In this document: positions 17,143-25,291 of the stretch, piece after piece
Position numbering within the stretch: position 1 is the first letter of the stretch
How the letters are laid out: each line of letters starts with the position of its first letter
Position numbers and translations under genes: made by a program
The notes under the pieces: model-generated
Seen by the model: only the letters and a program-made list of their open reading frames with translations
The model's database searches: none
Told to the model about the DNA's origin: nothing
Assembly (NCBI GenBank): GCA_003543135.1
Contig: DPJG01000012.1
Location: 1 to 44,676, forward strand
Direction of reading: 5' to 3'
Length of the DNA stretch: 44,676 nt
Source of the DNA: Rheinheimera sp.
GTDB lineage: Bacteria > Pseudomonadota > Gammaproteobacteria > Enterobacterales > Alteromonadaceae

Positions 17143-17665
17143 CCTGCTGCTGGCTGCTGCACTTTGTTCAACTGTGACAGTTGCAAACAGCAATGACCAC
17201 AGCGACAGCAGTTTTAAAGTCATAGGCCAGGGCCAATACAGTTATTGGTTCTGGGACTTATATCAGGCCAGGTTATTCAGCAGTGACGGTCGTTTTGTCG
17301 ATTATCAGCAAAGTGTGCCACTGAAACTGGAGCTGACATATCAGCGCGATATTAAAAAGCAGGATTTTATTAATGCCACAATGCAGCAGTGGAAAATCCA
17401 GCAGGGCAAACTGGATAAAAAGCATAAAGTTTGGGCCGGTGAGCTGGGGACTTTATGGCGGGATGTCAGTAAAGGTGACACTCTGACTGCGGTGTTAAGA
17501 CCGGACGGTTTGGTTGATTTTTATTTTAATAACAATCTTTTAGGGCGAACCAGTGATCCGGCTTTTGGCTCGGCTTTTTTTGATATCTGGTTGTCGGAAA
17601 AAACCACAGCACCAGAGCTTCGAAGCCAGTTATTGGCCTTAGGCCAGGATAACACTTCAGGTTAA
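17102..17665 (+). CDS. Exported chalcone-isomerase-like protein
   Basis: This 187-residue protein has a signal peptide (LPAVSLLLAAALCSTVTVANS) and a mature part like the bacterial chalcone isomerase-like family: YSYWFWDLYQARLFS, LELTYQRDIKKQDF, and the closing FNNNLLGRTSDPAFGSAFFDIWL. It probably acts in the periplasm; bacterial members are thought to bind fatty acids or other hydrophobic ligands rather than chalcones. The ATG at 17102 has GGAG upstream and overlaps the DUF2878 gene by 41 bases, so the two are tightly linked. The terminator at 17718 ends the operon. Confidence 0.85.
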   Translation: MKLYELMPKLPAVSLLLAAALCSTVTVANSNDHSDSSFKVIGQGQYSYWFWDLYQARLFSSDGRFVDYQQSVPLKLELTYQRDIKKQDFINATMQQWKIQQGKLDKKHKVWAGELGTLWRDVSKGDTLTAVLRPDGLVDFYFNNNLLGRTSDPAFGSAFFDIWLSEKTTAPELRSQLLALGQDNTSG

Positions 17666-17717
17666 ATAGCCCCTGCTAAACAACCAAAGTCGCAGCAGAT
17701 AAAGCCTGACAAAATAA

Positions 17718-17750
17718 AAAACCGGCAGTCGTATTACTGCCGGTTTTTTT
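17718..17750. terminator. Bidirectional terminator between the SDR operon and alkaline phosphatase
   Basis: A 12-bp perfect stem (17718-17729 with 17736-17747) carries a T run on the right and A run on the left. It serves the rightward SDR operon and the leftward phosphatase gene, which converge here. Confidence 0.9.
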
Positions 17751-17773
17751 GTCAGCAAAGTTTGTCAGCAAAT

Positions 17774-19183
17774 TTAGTGCGAACCGGCTGCTGTTGTTTC
17801 TGCTTTGCCATTATTAGCCATTTGTGGGCTTACATAGTGGATCAGCTTACGGGCAATGTCGGTGTTGTCCTGAAAACCGGCAAAATCAGCTCTGTACTTG
17901 CCCCAGGCCAGTACAGGCACATCAATAGCTGTGTGCGCGCCACTGGTCCAGCCGGTGCGGGAGTAATGGTTAATATGCTGTTTCACCACTTTGGCCAGCG
18001 CTTTCAGTGCTTCGGCTTCAGTTTCCAGCTGGTCGGCAATAGGTTTCCCGGCAATTTTGGCAAAACTGGCGGCTGCAGTGCTGCGGGCCTGTTGTAATTG
18101 CTTCAGTTCCGCATCGGTCAGCATCAAAGAAGTTTTCTCCAGCCACACTTTGTTCAGGTCGCTTTCTTTGGCTTGCACCAGTGCTTTGGCAATTTCAGGC
18201 GCAGTGTTTTTTACCTTTTTAATCACGTCTTTATTCCAGGCGTAATCACCTTCAGCGCCTAAAGATAAACCGCCGGTTTCATGATCGGCCGTGATCACCA
18301 GCAGGGTGTCAGGGTTGTTATCAACATATGCTTTAGCCACCGCAATGGCTTTGGCAAAATCGTCCATTTCTGCCATGGCGCAGGCGATATCATTGGCATG
18401 ACCACACCAGTCAATCTGGCTGCCTTCAATCATCATGACAAAACCCTGCTCAGAGTTTTGCAGCAGCGACAGCGCTTTGCTGGTCATAGTCGCCAGCGGT
18501 TGTTTGACCGGGTTATCCAGCGCACTTGGCAAACCCACCTGGGCCAGCAGCGCCAGAGCTGGCACAGTACTTATTTGTTCCAGTTGTTGCCAGTTGTCGG
18601 CATACTGAAAACCTGCTTGCTGAAATTCCTGCACCAGATTGCGATCCGGACGCACAAAATACTGAGTACCACCACCAAACATTAAATCGGCCACCGGTTT
18701 GTTGCCGACTTTGTTATCCACATAATCGTCAGCGATTTCATTGTAGTTTTTCCGGCTTTTGTTATGCGCCATAAAACTGGCTGGAGTGGCGTGGTTAATC
18801 TGGGAGGTTGAAATAATGGCGGTTTGTTTGCCTTTGCCTTTGGCAATTTCTAATAAAGTGCTCAGCGGCTGATGGCTGTGATTAACCGAAATAGCACCAT
18901 TATAACTTTTGATTTGGGTGGCAAGAGCTGTAGCTCCGGCGGCTGAGTCTGTCACTATGGTGTCATCGTCCGGGTAAGTGGTGGCTACACCGACCCACAG
19001 TTCATCATAAATCGTCGATTCCACTTTTTTGGTGGCCGGATTGTCCTGGTAATAACGATAGGCCGATAAATAAGCCGGCCCCATACCGTCGCCAATCATA
19101 TAAATAATATTTTTGGGCGCTGCCTGCGCCAGTGCCGGGCACATGGCAGCAAACAGGGCGGACAATACAACTTTTTTGATCAT
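17774..19183 (-). CDS. Alkaline phosphatase, exported
   Basis: This enzyme hydrolyses phosphate monoesters in the periplasm or outside the cell to supply inorganic phosphate. The 469-residue protein has a signal peptide (cleavage likely after AQA at about 21) and the motifs of the PhoA family: NIIYMIGDGMG with metal-binding Asp32, the nucleophile Ser80 in VTDSAAGATALAT, and the metal-binding TADHETGG near residue 300. Length is that of PhoA (471 in E. coli), though sequence detail does not let me say it is the direct orthologue. It is a single-gene unit, transcribed leftward, with a PHO-box-like site upstream (19323-19340). Confidence 0.95.
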   Translation of the reverse strand: MIKKVVLSALFAAMCPALAQAAPKNIIYMIGDGMGPAYLSAYRYYQDNPATKKVESTIYDELWVGVATTYPDDDTIVTDSAAGATALATQIKSYNGAISVNHSHQPLSTLLEIAKGKGKQTAIISTSQINHATPASFMAHNKSRKNYNEIADDYVDNKVGNKPVADLMFGGGTQYFVRPDRNLVQEFQQAGFQYADNWQQLEQISTVPALALLAQVGLPSALDNPVKQPLATMTSKALSLLQNSEQGFVMMIEGSQIDWCGHANDIACAMAEMDDFAKAIAVAKAYVDNNPDTLLVITADHETGGLSLGAEGDYAWNKDVIKKVKNTAPEIAKALVQAKESDLNKVWLEKTSLMLTDAELKQLQQARSTAAASFAKIAGKPIADQLETEAEALKALAKVVKQHINHYSRTGWTSGAHTAIDVPVLAWGKYRADFAGFQDNTDIARKLIHYVSPQMANNGKAETTAAGSH

Positions 19184-19560
19184 TTCGAAAATCCTGTAAA
19201 CCCGGGCTGGCCCGGTAGCAATACATCAAGTAAACAGCACAGCGCGCGATTCTAAGCCGTTGTGCTAAAAAGTACAGCCTTGTGTTGCTGCGCAAGGTTT
19301 GACAGCAGTTTAATTGCGGCAGGTGACAGTTTGATGATTTGTAAAAAAGCTGACAGCCTTGGCTTGCGCAACAGTGGCACCTCGCTTATTGTGAATCTGC
19401 AGGCTGTTTTAATGTGACGGCCGGACCTGCGCAGTTATATTGCCATTGGCCAAAATAGGTGGTAAAGCAGTGTTCTGAAGGCCTGAACTTATTCAGTTAA
19501 ACTGGCTCTAAATTTGCGTTTTTGCAGTGTCATTCAGTCAGTTACAGGATGAAATGTAGT
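19184..19560. other. Divergent intergenic region between the phosphatase and Slp genes
   Basis: No gene is seen. The region holds a PHO-box-like site at 19323-19340 and three copies of TGACAG (19300, 19324, 19351), i.e. CTGTCA on the minus strand. It must also hold the promoter of the rightward Slp gene, which I could not place. Confidence 0.5.
19323..19340 (-). promoter_or_regulatory. PHO-box-like PhoB site upstream of alkaline phosphatase
   Basis: On the minus strand the 18 bases AAATCATCAAACTGTCAC match the E. coli PHO box (two CTGTCAT-like 7-mers separated by four A/T-rich bases) at about 14 of 18 positions. Ten bases further on is TAAACT, a fair -10 element at the distance usual for PhoB-activated promoters. 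It lies about 140 bases before the start codon. The match is seen; PhoB control is inferred. Confidence 0.45.
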
Positions 19561-20172
19561 ATGAAATTGTTATCAGCATCGTTATCTGTATTGTTAGGCA
19601 GTATGTTCCTGCTCGGCGGTTGTGCCAGTTATCCGGAGCCAGTCCGCGTCGGTGAAGGCACAACACTGATCAGTTACCAGGCCGCAACTCAGGGTGGGGT
19701 GCAACAAGGTACAGCACGCTGGAGTGGTGTCATTGCCAGAGTGCAGAATAACGCCAACGATACCCGTCTTGAAGTGGTGTATTTCCCGTCTAACAGCTCA
19801 GGCCGACCCAAGGTTGCCGATAAAACCGATGGCCGTTTTGTCGCTTATATTCAGGGGTTTGTTGACCCTATGGTGTACCAGCAAGGTAAATCAGTGACTG
19901 TGCTGGGCGCTTTAAGTCAGCCGGAAGCCGGTATGGTTGATCAATATCAGTATATTTATCCGGTGATCAAAGAGGCCAAAGTATATTTATGGCCAAAGCA
20001 GCAGGAAACCAGAGTCGATGTGATTGACCCCTGGCCAATGTGGCGTACACCTTATCCGTATTGGGGCCATGGCCCGGCGATCCGGATCAGAACAACAATT
20101 CCAACAGGTGAAAAACCAGCACAAGGGTCAGGTCATGTTGAAAATTCGCAACAAGGTTCGCAGCAGCGTTAA
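19561..20172 (+). CDS. Slp-family outer-membrane lipoprotein
   Basis: The family comprises outer-membrane lipoproteins such as Slp and YeaY of E. coli, induced by starvation or stationary phase; function is unclear. From ATG 19561 the 203-residue protein has a lipobox LLGGC with Cys21. The Slp-like body includes ARWSGVIARVQNN, TRLEVVYFP and GRFVAYIQGFVDPMVYQQGKSVTVLG. An ATG four codons earlier (19549) is also possible. In E. coli yeaY lies between tsaB and fadD, so this is the positional equivalent. The last 38 bases overlap the methyltransferase gene. Confidence 0.9.
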   Translation: MKLLSASLSVLLGSMFLLGGCASYPEPVRVGEGTTLISYQAATQGGVQQGTARWSGVIARVQNNANDTRLEVVYFPSNSSGRPKVADKTDGRFVAYIQGFVDPMVYQQGKSVTVLGALSQPEAGMVDQYQYIYPVIKEAKVYLWPKQQETRVDVIDPWPMWRTPYPYWGHGPAIRIRTTIPTGEKPAQGSGHVENSQQGSQQR

Positions 20173-21001
20173 GTATTTTAGTCTGGTTGTCTGTTGTGCA
20201 GCCTTTCACCTGAATGCTGCCAATACTGAAACAGTGCCGGTATCGGCACTGCAGCAAGTGGTGGATTCTGCTTATCGTTCAGCGGAAAATAAACACCGGG
20301 ATCAATACCGCCACCCGGTGGAAACTCTGACTTTTTTTGGTATCAGGCCCGAGATGTCGGTGCTGGAAGTCTGGCCCGCCCGTGGCTGGTATACCGAAAT
20401 TCTGGCGCCTTACCTGAAAGATAAAGGCCAACTGACCATTGCCAATTTCCGGCAGAACGACGGCACCCTGGAAGACGAACGTAAAATTTTCTGGGCCAGG
20501 CTGGCAAAAAAATTAGAACAGGATATTAAAAACCATCCTGAACATTTTGGTCAGGTAAAAAGTGCTGAATTTGACCCGCCAGGCCTGATGCAACCAGGGC
20601 AAGTCAATCAATACGACATGGTGCTGAGTTTCAGAAACTCACATATCTGGAATGAAGAAGGTTATTTACTGGACGTGTACCGTGCTTTGTTTGATGTACT
20701 CAAACCCGGTGGTACTTTGGGCATTGTTGAACACAGATCCAGTCGTTTATCAGAGATTTCCAGCCGTGCCGGTGAAGGTTACCTGGACGAATATTATGTC
20801 ATTGCGGTAGCGCAGCAAGCCGGTTTTGTGCTGGTTGACCGCTCTGAAATTAACGCCAACCCCAAAGACAGCAAAGATTATCCCAAAGGAGTGTACGCAC
20901 TGCCGCCGACACTGGCGATGGGGACTTTGGACAAAAACAAATATCTGGCTATTGGTGAAAGCGATCGGATGACGCTGAAATTTACCAAACCGCTGCAATA
21001 A
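20135..21001 (+). CDS. Exported class I SAM-dependent methyltransferase-like protein (COG4798 type)
   Basis: From ATG 20135 this is a 288-residue protein that opens with a basic segment and a hydrophobic stretch (KYFSLVVCCAAFHLNAA), which reads as a signal peptide. The rest is a Rossmann-like methyltransferase: motif I VLEVWPARGWYTEILAPYL, then YDMVLSFRNSHIW and LKPGGTLGIVEHR. The motif I glycines are changed (WPARG instead of GxGxG), as in the COG4798 family, whose members commonly carry export signals. A SAM-dependent enzyme in the periplasm is puzzling because SAM is cytoplasmic, so its activity is uncertain. It overlaps the Slp gene by 38 bases. Confidence 0.82.
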   Translation: MLKIRNKVRSSVKYFSLVVCCAAFHLNAANTETVPVSALQQVVDSAYRSAENKHRDQYRHPVETLTFFGIRPEMSVLEVWPARGWYTEILAPYLKDKGQLTIANFRQNDGTLEDERKIFWARLAKKLEQDIKNHPEHFGQVKSAEFDPPGLMQPGQVNQYDMVLSFRNSHIWNEEGYLLDVYRALFDVLKPGGTLGIVEHRSSRLSEISSRAGEGYLDEYYVIAVAQQAGFVLVDRSEINANPKDSKDYPKGVYALPPTLAMGTLDKNKYLAIGESDRMTLKFTKPLQ

Positions 21002-21006
21002 CACCT

Positions 21007-21882
21007 ATGTTTGATGGCCAGCCTCAGGCTGTGAGTTTTCAGTTACGCCAGCTGCAGTTGCAGGGCTGGCGCTCTGGTACCGAAGGGGCACCTTTATGCC
21101 TTTGTTTACATGGCTGGCTCGATAACGCCAACAGCTTTTTGCCCTTAGCACAGGCCTTGCCTGAGTTTCAGCTGCTGGCCGTTGATTTACCCGGACATGG
21201 CCGCTCAGATCACAGAAGCCCGGATGCACATTATCATTTTCTTGATTGGGTGGACGATCTGTTGCAGCTGGTGACTGTTATAGATGCAGGACCTTTGCAT
21301 CTGATAGGGCACTCGATGGGCGGTATGATAGCGGGCGCTTTTGCCGCAGCTTTTCCGGAATATGTCAAAAGTCTGGTGCTGATTGACAGTTTAGGCCTGG
21401 TGACAGCGCCAGAGCACAATACAACACAGCAGCTACGACAGGCCATGTTGTCGCGGCAAAAACGACTGGATAAACGCAAACCTTATTATCCAAGCCTGGA
21501 AGCGGCGGCCGCGGCGCGTTTGCAACAAAGTGATTTTGCCATGGCGCAGGCCATGATGCTGGCAGAGCGGGGCACCGAACTCGTGGCCGCTGATGAACAA
21601 CAAGCCCCACGCTGGACCTGGTCCGCCGATTTACGTTTGCGCGAAGTGTCGGCTTACCGGTTTTCCAGGGCGCAGGCACTGCAGTTGATTGCAGATATAC
21701 AACAGCCAGGCCTGGCTATTTTGGCCAGTAACAGCATAGAAATGATGGCGCAGGCCAAACCGCTGTTTTTGCCTGTTTATCCACATTTGCAAGTGGCAGA
21801 ACTTACTGGCGGACACCATCTGCATATGACAGAACCAGAGGCGGTTGCGGCGCAGATCCGGGCTTTCATTGCAGCACAATAA
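21007..21882 (+). CDS. Alpha/beta-fold hydrolase
   Basis: This 291-residue serine hydrolase has an oxyanion segment LCLHGWLDN (His35), the nucleophile elbow GHSMGG with Ser103, and a likely catalytic His270 in LTGGHHLHM. The LPGHGRSDHR segment is typical of the family. There is no signal peptide, so it is probably cytoplasmic. Substrate cannot be predicted; ester or lipid hydrolysis would suit its place before fadD. It starts 5 bases after the methyltransferase stop, so the Slp, methyltransferase and hydrolase genes probably form one operon. Confidence 0.88.
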   Translation: MFDGQPQAVSFQLRQLQLQGWRSGTEGAPLCLCLHGWLDNANSFLPLAQALPEFQLLAVDLPGHGRSDHRSPDAHYHFLDWVDDLLQLVTVIDAGPLHLIGHSMGGMIAGAFAAAFPEYVKSLVLIDSLGLVTAPEHNTTQQLRQAMLSRQKRLDKRKPYYPSLEAAAAARLQQSDFAMAQAMMLAERGTELVAADEQQAPRWTWSADLRLREVSAYRFSRAQALQLIADIQQPGLAILASNSIEMMAQAKPLFLPVYPHLQVAELTGGHHLHMTEPEAVAAQIRAFIAAQ

Positions 21883-22029
21883 GGTAGTTAATTTCTTTTA
21901 AATCAATACACTACATATTGTTTATTTCGCCTGTTCAGCACAGAATGCAGCAGGCTAATTGTGCAACCGCAACAATTGTGGGATGATTGAGGATTAGAGT
22001 AAAAACTCAGAGTGCGTAGTGATTGTACA

Positions 22030-22047
22030 AACTTATGCGTTTAAGTT
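22030..22047 (+). promoter_or_regulatory. Candidate operator palindrome upstream of fadD
   Basis: AACTTA and TAAGTT lie six bases apart as a perfect 6-bp inverted repeat, and the right arm overlaps the candidate -35 element at 22046. Such a position suits a repressor. Fatty-acid regulators (PsrA or FadR) are the obvious candidates for fadD, but the sequence does not fit a motif I can state with certainty. Confidence 0.3.
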
Positions 22048-22074
22048 GCATAACACTGCGAAGCTTCCTATAAA
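22046..22074 (+). promoter_or_regulatory. Candidate fadD promoter
   Basis: TTGCAT (22046-22051) and TATAAA (22069-22074) are separated by 17 bases. The -10 matches consensus at 5 of 6 positions and the -35 at 3. Transcription would start about 20 bases before the fadD ATG. Confidence 0.4.
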
Positions 22075-22102
22075 AATAATTAGAACTGACGACGAGGAGA
22101 GG

Positions 22103-23764
22103 ATGGTGGATAAAGTCTGGTTAAAGCGTTACCCCACCGGAGTGCCGGCCGAAATTAATGCCGATCACTACAGTTCATTGTTAGACATCTTCGAACAATC
22201 TATTGCCAGCTACAGCGACCGTACTGCTTATATTAATATGGGCAAGTCAATTACTTACGCTGAACTGGATACCTTAAGTACCCATTTTGCCGCTTATCTG
22301 CAACAGGGTCTTGGCCTGAAAAAAGGTGACGCTGTTGCCATTATGATGCCAAATTTGCTGCAGTATCCGGTGGCCTTATTAGGGGTGTTACGTGCCGGTT
22401 GTACTGTGGTTAATGTGAACCCGCTGTACACACCACGTGAGTTGCAGCACCAGCTGAACGACTCCCAGGCCAAAGCTATTGTCATCGTTGAAAACTTCGC
22501 TCATACCCTGGCCGACGTGATCAACCAGGTGAAGCTTGATCATGTGATTCTGACCAAAATGGGTGACATGCTGGGTTTTGTCAAAGGCAACATCGTCAAT
22601 TTTGTGGTGAAACACGTCAAAAAGATGATCCCTGCTTATCAGCTGCCACAGCTGAAAACTTTTAATCAGGCGTTAAAACAAGGTGCACAGCTCAAGTACC
22701 AAAAGCCGGTGGTGACAGGTTCTGATTTGGCGTTTTTGCAATACACAGGCGGCACCACAGGTGTGTCCAAAGGCGCTATGCTGACCCACCGTAATATGGT
22801 GGCGAACCTGGAACAGGTGGCTGGTTGTATCGGGCCTATTCTGGCGCCAGGTAAAGAGTTTATTGTGACAGCGCTGCCGCTTTATCATATTTTTGCCTTA
22901 ACAGCCAACTGCCTGACTTTTATGAAATACGGCGGTACCAATCTGCTTATTACCAACCCGCGTGATATGCCCGGTTTTGTCAAAGAGCTTGGTAAATACC
23001 CTTTTACTGCTATTACCGGCGTTAACACTTTGTTTAATGGTTTATTAAACTGCCCGGGTTTTGCTGATCTTGACTTTAGCAAGCTGAAGTTGTCGTTGGG
23101 TGGTGGTATGGCAGTGCAAAAACCTGTGGCAGAGCGCTGGCAAAAAGTCACCCACAGCCGTCTGGTGGAAGGTTATGGTTTAACTGAATGTGCGCCGCTG
23201 GTGACCGTTAGCCCCTTTGATTTGGATGGTTTTAACGGCAGCATTGGTTTGCCTGCACCTTCAACCCATATCAAACTGATTGATGATAACGGCAATGAAG
23301 TGGCCCCCGGCGAAGCCGGTGAAATGCTGGTGCAGGGCCCGCAGGTGATGTTGGGGTATTTAAACCGGCCGGAAGAAACCGACAAGGTGTTAAAAGACGG
23401 CTGGTTGTACACCGGCGACATTGCCCGGATGGACGAGCAGGGTTTCTTTTATATAGTTGATCGCAAAAAAGACATGATTTTAGTCTCTGGATTTAACGTG
23501 TATCCAAACGAGATTGAAGAAGTGGTCGCGATGAACGAAAAAGTGCTGGAAGTGGCCGCTGTGGGTATTCCAAACGAAGCGACAGGCGAAGCGGTGAAGA
23601 TTTTTGTGGTGAAAAAAGACCAGTCTTTAACCGATCAGGAGCTGATCGCACACTGTAAAGAGCGTTTAACGGGCTATAAAGTACCGAAGCTGGTAGAATT
23701 TCGCACAGAGCTGCCCAAAACCAACGTGGGCAAAATTTTACGCCGTGAGCTTAAAGGTCAATAA
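22103..23764 (+). CDS. fadD: Long-chain-fatty-acid CoA ligase FadD
   Basis: FadD activates long-chain fatty acids to acyl-CoA with ATP, at the inner face of the membrane, as the entry to beta-oxidation. The start at 22103 ([19 protein letters not shown]) follows a strong GAGGAGAGG Shine-Dalgarno and aligns with the E. coli N-terminus, giving 553 residues (561 in E. coli). The AMP-binding P-loop [13 protein letters not shown] is at about 214-226, and [11 protein letters not shown] and the FACS signature region [18 protein letters not shown]-like segment follow, ending with [10 protein letters not shown]. The order fadD-rnd-minEDC is common in Vibrio and Alteromonadales relatives. Confidence 0.98.
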   Translation: MVDKVWLKRYPTGVPAEINADHYSSLLDIFEQSIASYSDRTAYINMGKSITYAELDTLSTHFAAYLQQGLGLKKGDAVAIMMPNLLQYPVALLGVLRAGCTVVNVNPLYTPRELQHQLNDSQAKAIVIVENFAHTLADVINQVKLDHVILTKMGDMLGFVKGNIVNFVVKHVKKMIPAYQLPQLKTFNQALKQGAQLKYQKPVVTGSDLAFLQYTGGTTGVSKGAMLTHRNMVANLEQVAGCIGPILAPGKEFIVTALPLYHIFALTANCLTFMKYGGTNLLITNPRDMPGFVKELGKYPFTAITGVNTLFNGLLNCPGFADLDFSKLKLSLGGGMAVQKPVAERWQKVTHSRLVEGYGLTECAPLVTVSPFDLDGFNGSIGLPAPSTHIKLIDDNGNEVAPGEAGEMLVQGPQVMLGYLNRPEETDKVLKDGWLYTGDIARMDEQGFFYIVDRKKDMILVSGFNVYPNEIEEVVAMNEKVLEVAAVGIPNEATGEAVKIFVVKKDQSLTDQELIAHCKERLTGYKVPKLVEFRTELPKTNVGKILRRELKGQ

Positions 23765-23785
23765 CAGCCTTTATCACTTTGCACA

Positions 23786-23810
23786 AAAACCGGCGTTTTG
23801 CCGGTTTTTT
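23786..23810 (+). terminator. Rho-independent terminator after fadD
   Basis: A 9-bp stem (AAAACCGGC 23786-23794 with GCCGGTTTT 23800-23808) with a 5-base loop ends in six T. It separates fadD from rnd. Confidence 0.88.
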
Positions 23811-23929
23811 ATTTGTTGCTGCCAAGTGATCTGCCGGTGTTGTTGTCCCTGTGCAGCCGACTTTGTACTGTTTTTTTGAAACTTGTGATTTGATATTTGT
23901 TGTCTGGCATTTGCCGTCTGGAGTTTTGC

Positions 23930-25084
23930 ATGTCGTACCGCATCATCACTGAAAATCAGCAGCTGGCTGAATTTTGTGCCAAAGCACAGTTGTCCGATTG
24001 TCTGGCGGTCGACACTGAGTTTGTCCGCACCAATACCTTGCAGCCGAAGCTGGGGTTGATTCAGCTGTATGCAGGTGATGAAGTGGTGTTGGTCGACCCG
24101 CTTTGTATCAGCGACTGGCAACCGCTGGATGCACTGCTGCGCGCACCAACAGTGCTAAAAATGCTGCATTCCTGCAACGAAGATTTAGAAGCTTTTGCCT
24201 CCATCGGTTTAGTTGAGATCCGGCCTTTGTTCGATACCCAGTTGGCGGCTGAGCTCGCCGGCATGGGCGCCAGTTTAGGTTATGGCAAAATGGTGGAGCA
24301 GCTGAGCGGGCGGGTACTGGATAAAAGTGAATCCCGCACTGATTGGCTGGCCAGGCCTTTAGCTGCTACCCAGCTCGAATATGCCGCCAATGATGTGTTG
24401 TATCTTTGGCCACTGAAAGATTTACTCATTAGTAAGTTGCCCAGGCCTGAATTATTTGATTTATTGCTGGCGGAAGGCGAGCAGATGATCAGCCGCCGTT
24501 TTTTTGTGTTGCCGCCTGAGCTGAAATATCTGGAGCTGAAAAACAGCTGGCAGTGTCAGCCACGGGAGCTGGCGGTGCTGAAACTGTTGTGTGCCTGGCG
24601 GCAAACTTATGCCGAGCAAAAAGATATGGCGCTGGGCCTGGTGCTTAAAGACGCCCTGCTGTACGAGTTGGCCAGACGGCGCCCGACCACCATGGAAGCA
24701 CTGGCGCAGTTGCCGGATTTACACCCACGTGAACTCAGACGCCATGGCCAGCAGATTTTAAATCTGATCAGTGCCGCCAAAGCGCTAAGTCCGCAGCAAT
24801 GTCCGCAGACTTTTTATCATTCAGATAGTTTTCCTGGTTTTAAACAGTTGCAGCAGGATCTGACTGATGCGGTGCAACAAGCGGCCAAGGCAGCTGATAT
24901 TCCGGCGGCTTTTTTAAGTGTCAAACGTCAGCTGAATGAATACCTGAACTGGTGCTGGCGGGTCACAGACGAAGAGCGCTTATTGCTGCCACAACCTGAA
25001 TATTTGCGTGGCTGGCGCCGCAACTTACTGTTGCCTTATCTGCCGCAACCTCTGCATGTGCAGGCCATCATTGCTGCCCAATAA
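23930..25084 (+). CDS. rnd: Ribonuclease D
   Basis: RNase D is a 3'-5' exoribonuclease that trims the 3' end of tRNA precursors and other small RNAs. From ATG 23930 (GGAG upstream) it is 384 residues, near the E. coli length (375). The DEDDy exonuclease motifs are present: VDTEFVRTNT, the middle region up to FDTQLAAEL, and YAANDVLYLW with the conserved Tyr. An HRDC-type helical domain follows (about 205-290, RELAVLKLLCAWRQ). The frame extends 33 bases upstream, but family members begin at MSYRIITEN. Confidence 0.96.
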   Translation: MSYRIITENQQLAEFCAKAQLSDCLAVDTEFVRTNTLQPKLGLIQLYAGDEVVLVDPLCISDWQPLDALLRAPTVLKMLHSCNEDLEAFASIGLVEIRPLFDTQLAAELAGMGASLGYGKMVEQLSGRVLDKSESRTDWLARPLAATQLEYAANDVLYLWPLKDLLISKLPRPELFDLLLAEGEQMISRRFFVLPPELKYLELKNSWQCQPRELAVLKLLCAWRQTYAEQKDMALGLVLKDALLYELARRRPTTMEALAQLPDLHPRELRRHGQQILNLISAAKALSPQQCPQTFYHSDSFPGFKQLQQDLTDAVQQAAKAADIPAAFLSVKRQLNEYLNWCWRVTDEERLLLPQPEYLRGWRRNLLLPYLPQPLHVQAIIAAQ

Positions 25085-25145
25085 ATAACAAGGCCTGAGC
25101 CTTTACTGCAAAAACAAAATGCTGCCAAACAAATGATCCAAAAGC

Positions 25146-25174
25146 AAAAAGCCGCGTATTACCGCGGCTTTTTT
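25146..25174 (+). terminator. Rho-independent terminator after rnd
   Basis: An 11-bp perfect stem (25146-25156 with 25163-25173, loop TATTAC) closes with a T run. The longest ORF around the next gene would run through it, which supports the shorter start at 25292. Confidence 0.9.
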
Positions 25175-25291
25175 CATCAGGATCAGTGCTTTTTTTCGAC
25201 GTTTTTGTTCTATTTTTGTCCGCTGTTGTCTCTGATCCTGCATTTTGCTGCCGGCGTAACAATTTCGCTTATTTCAAAGTGGAGAACCAAA

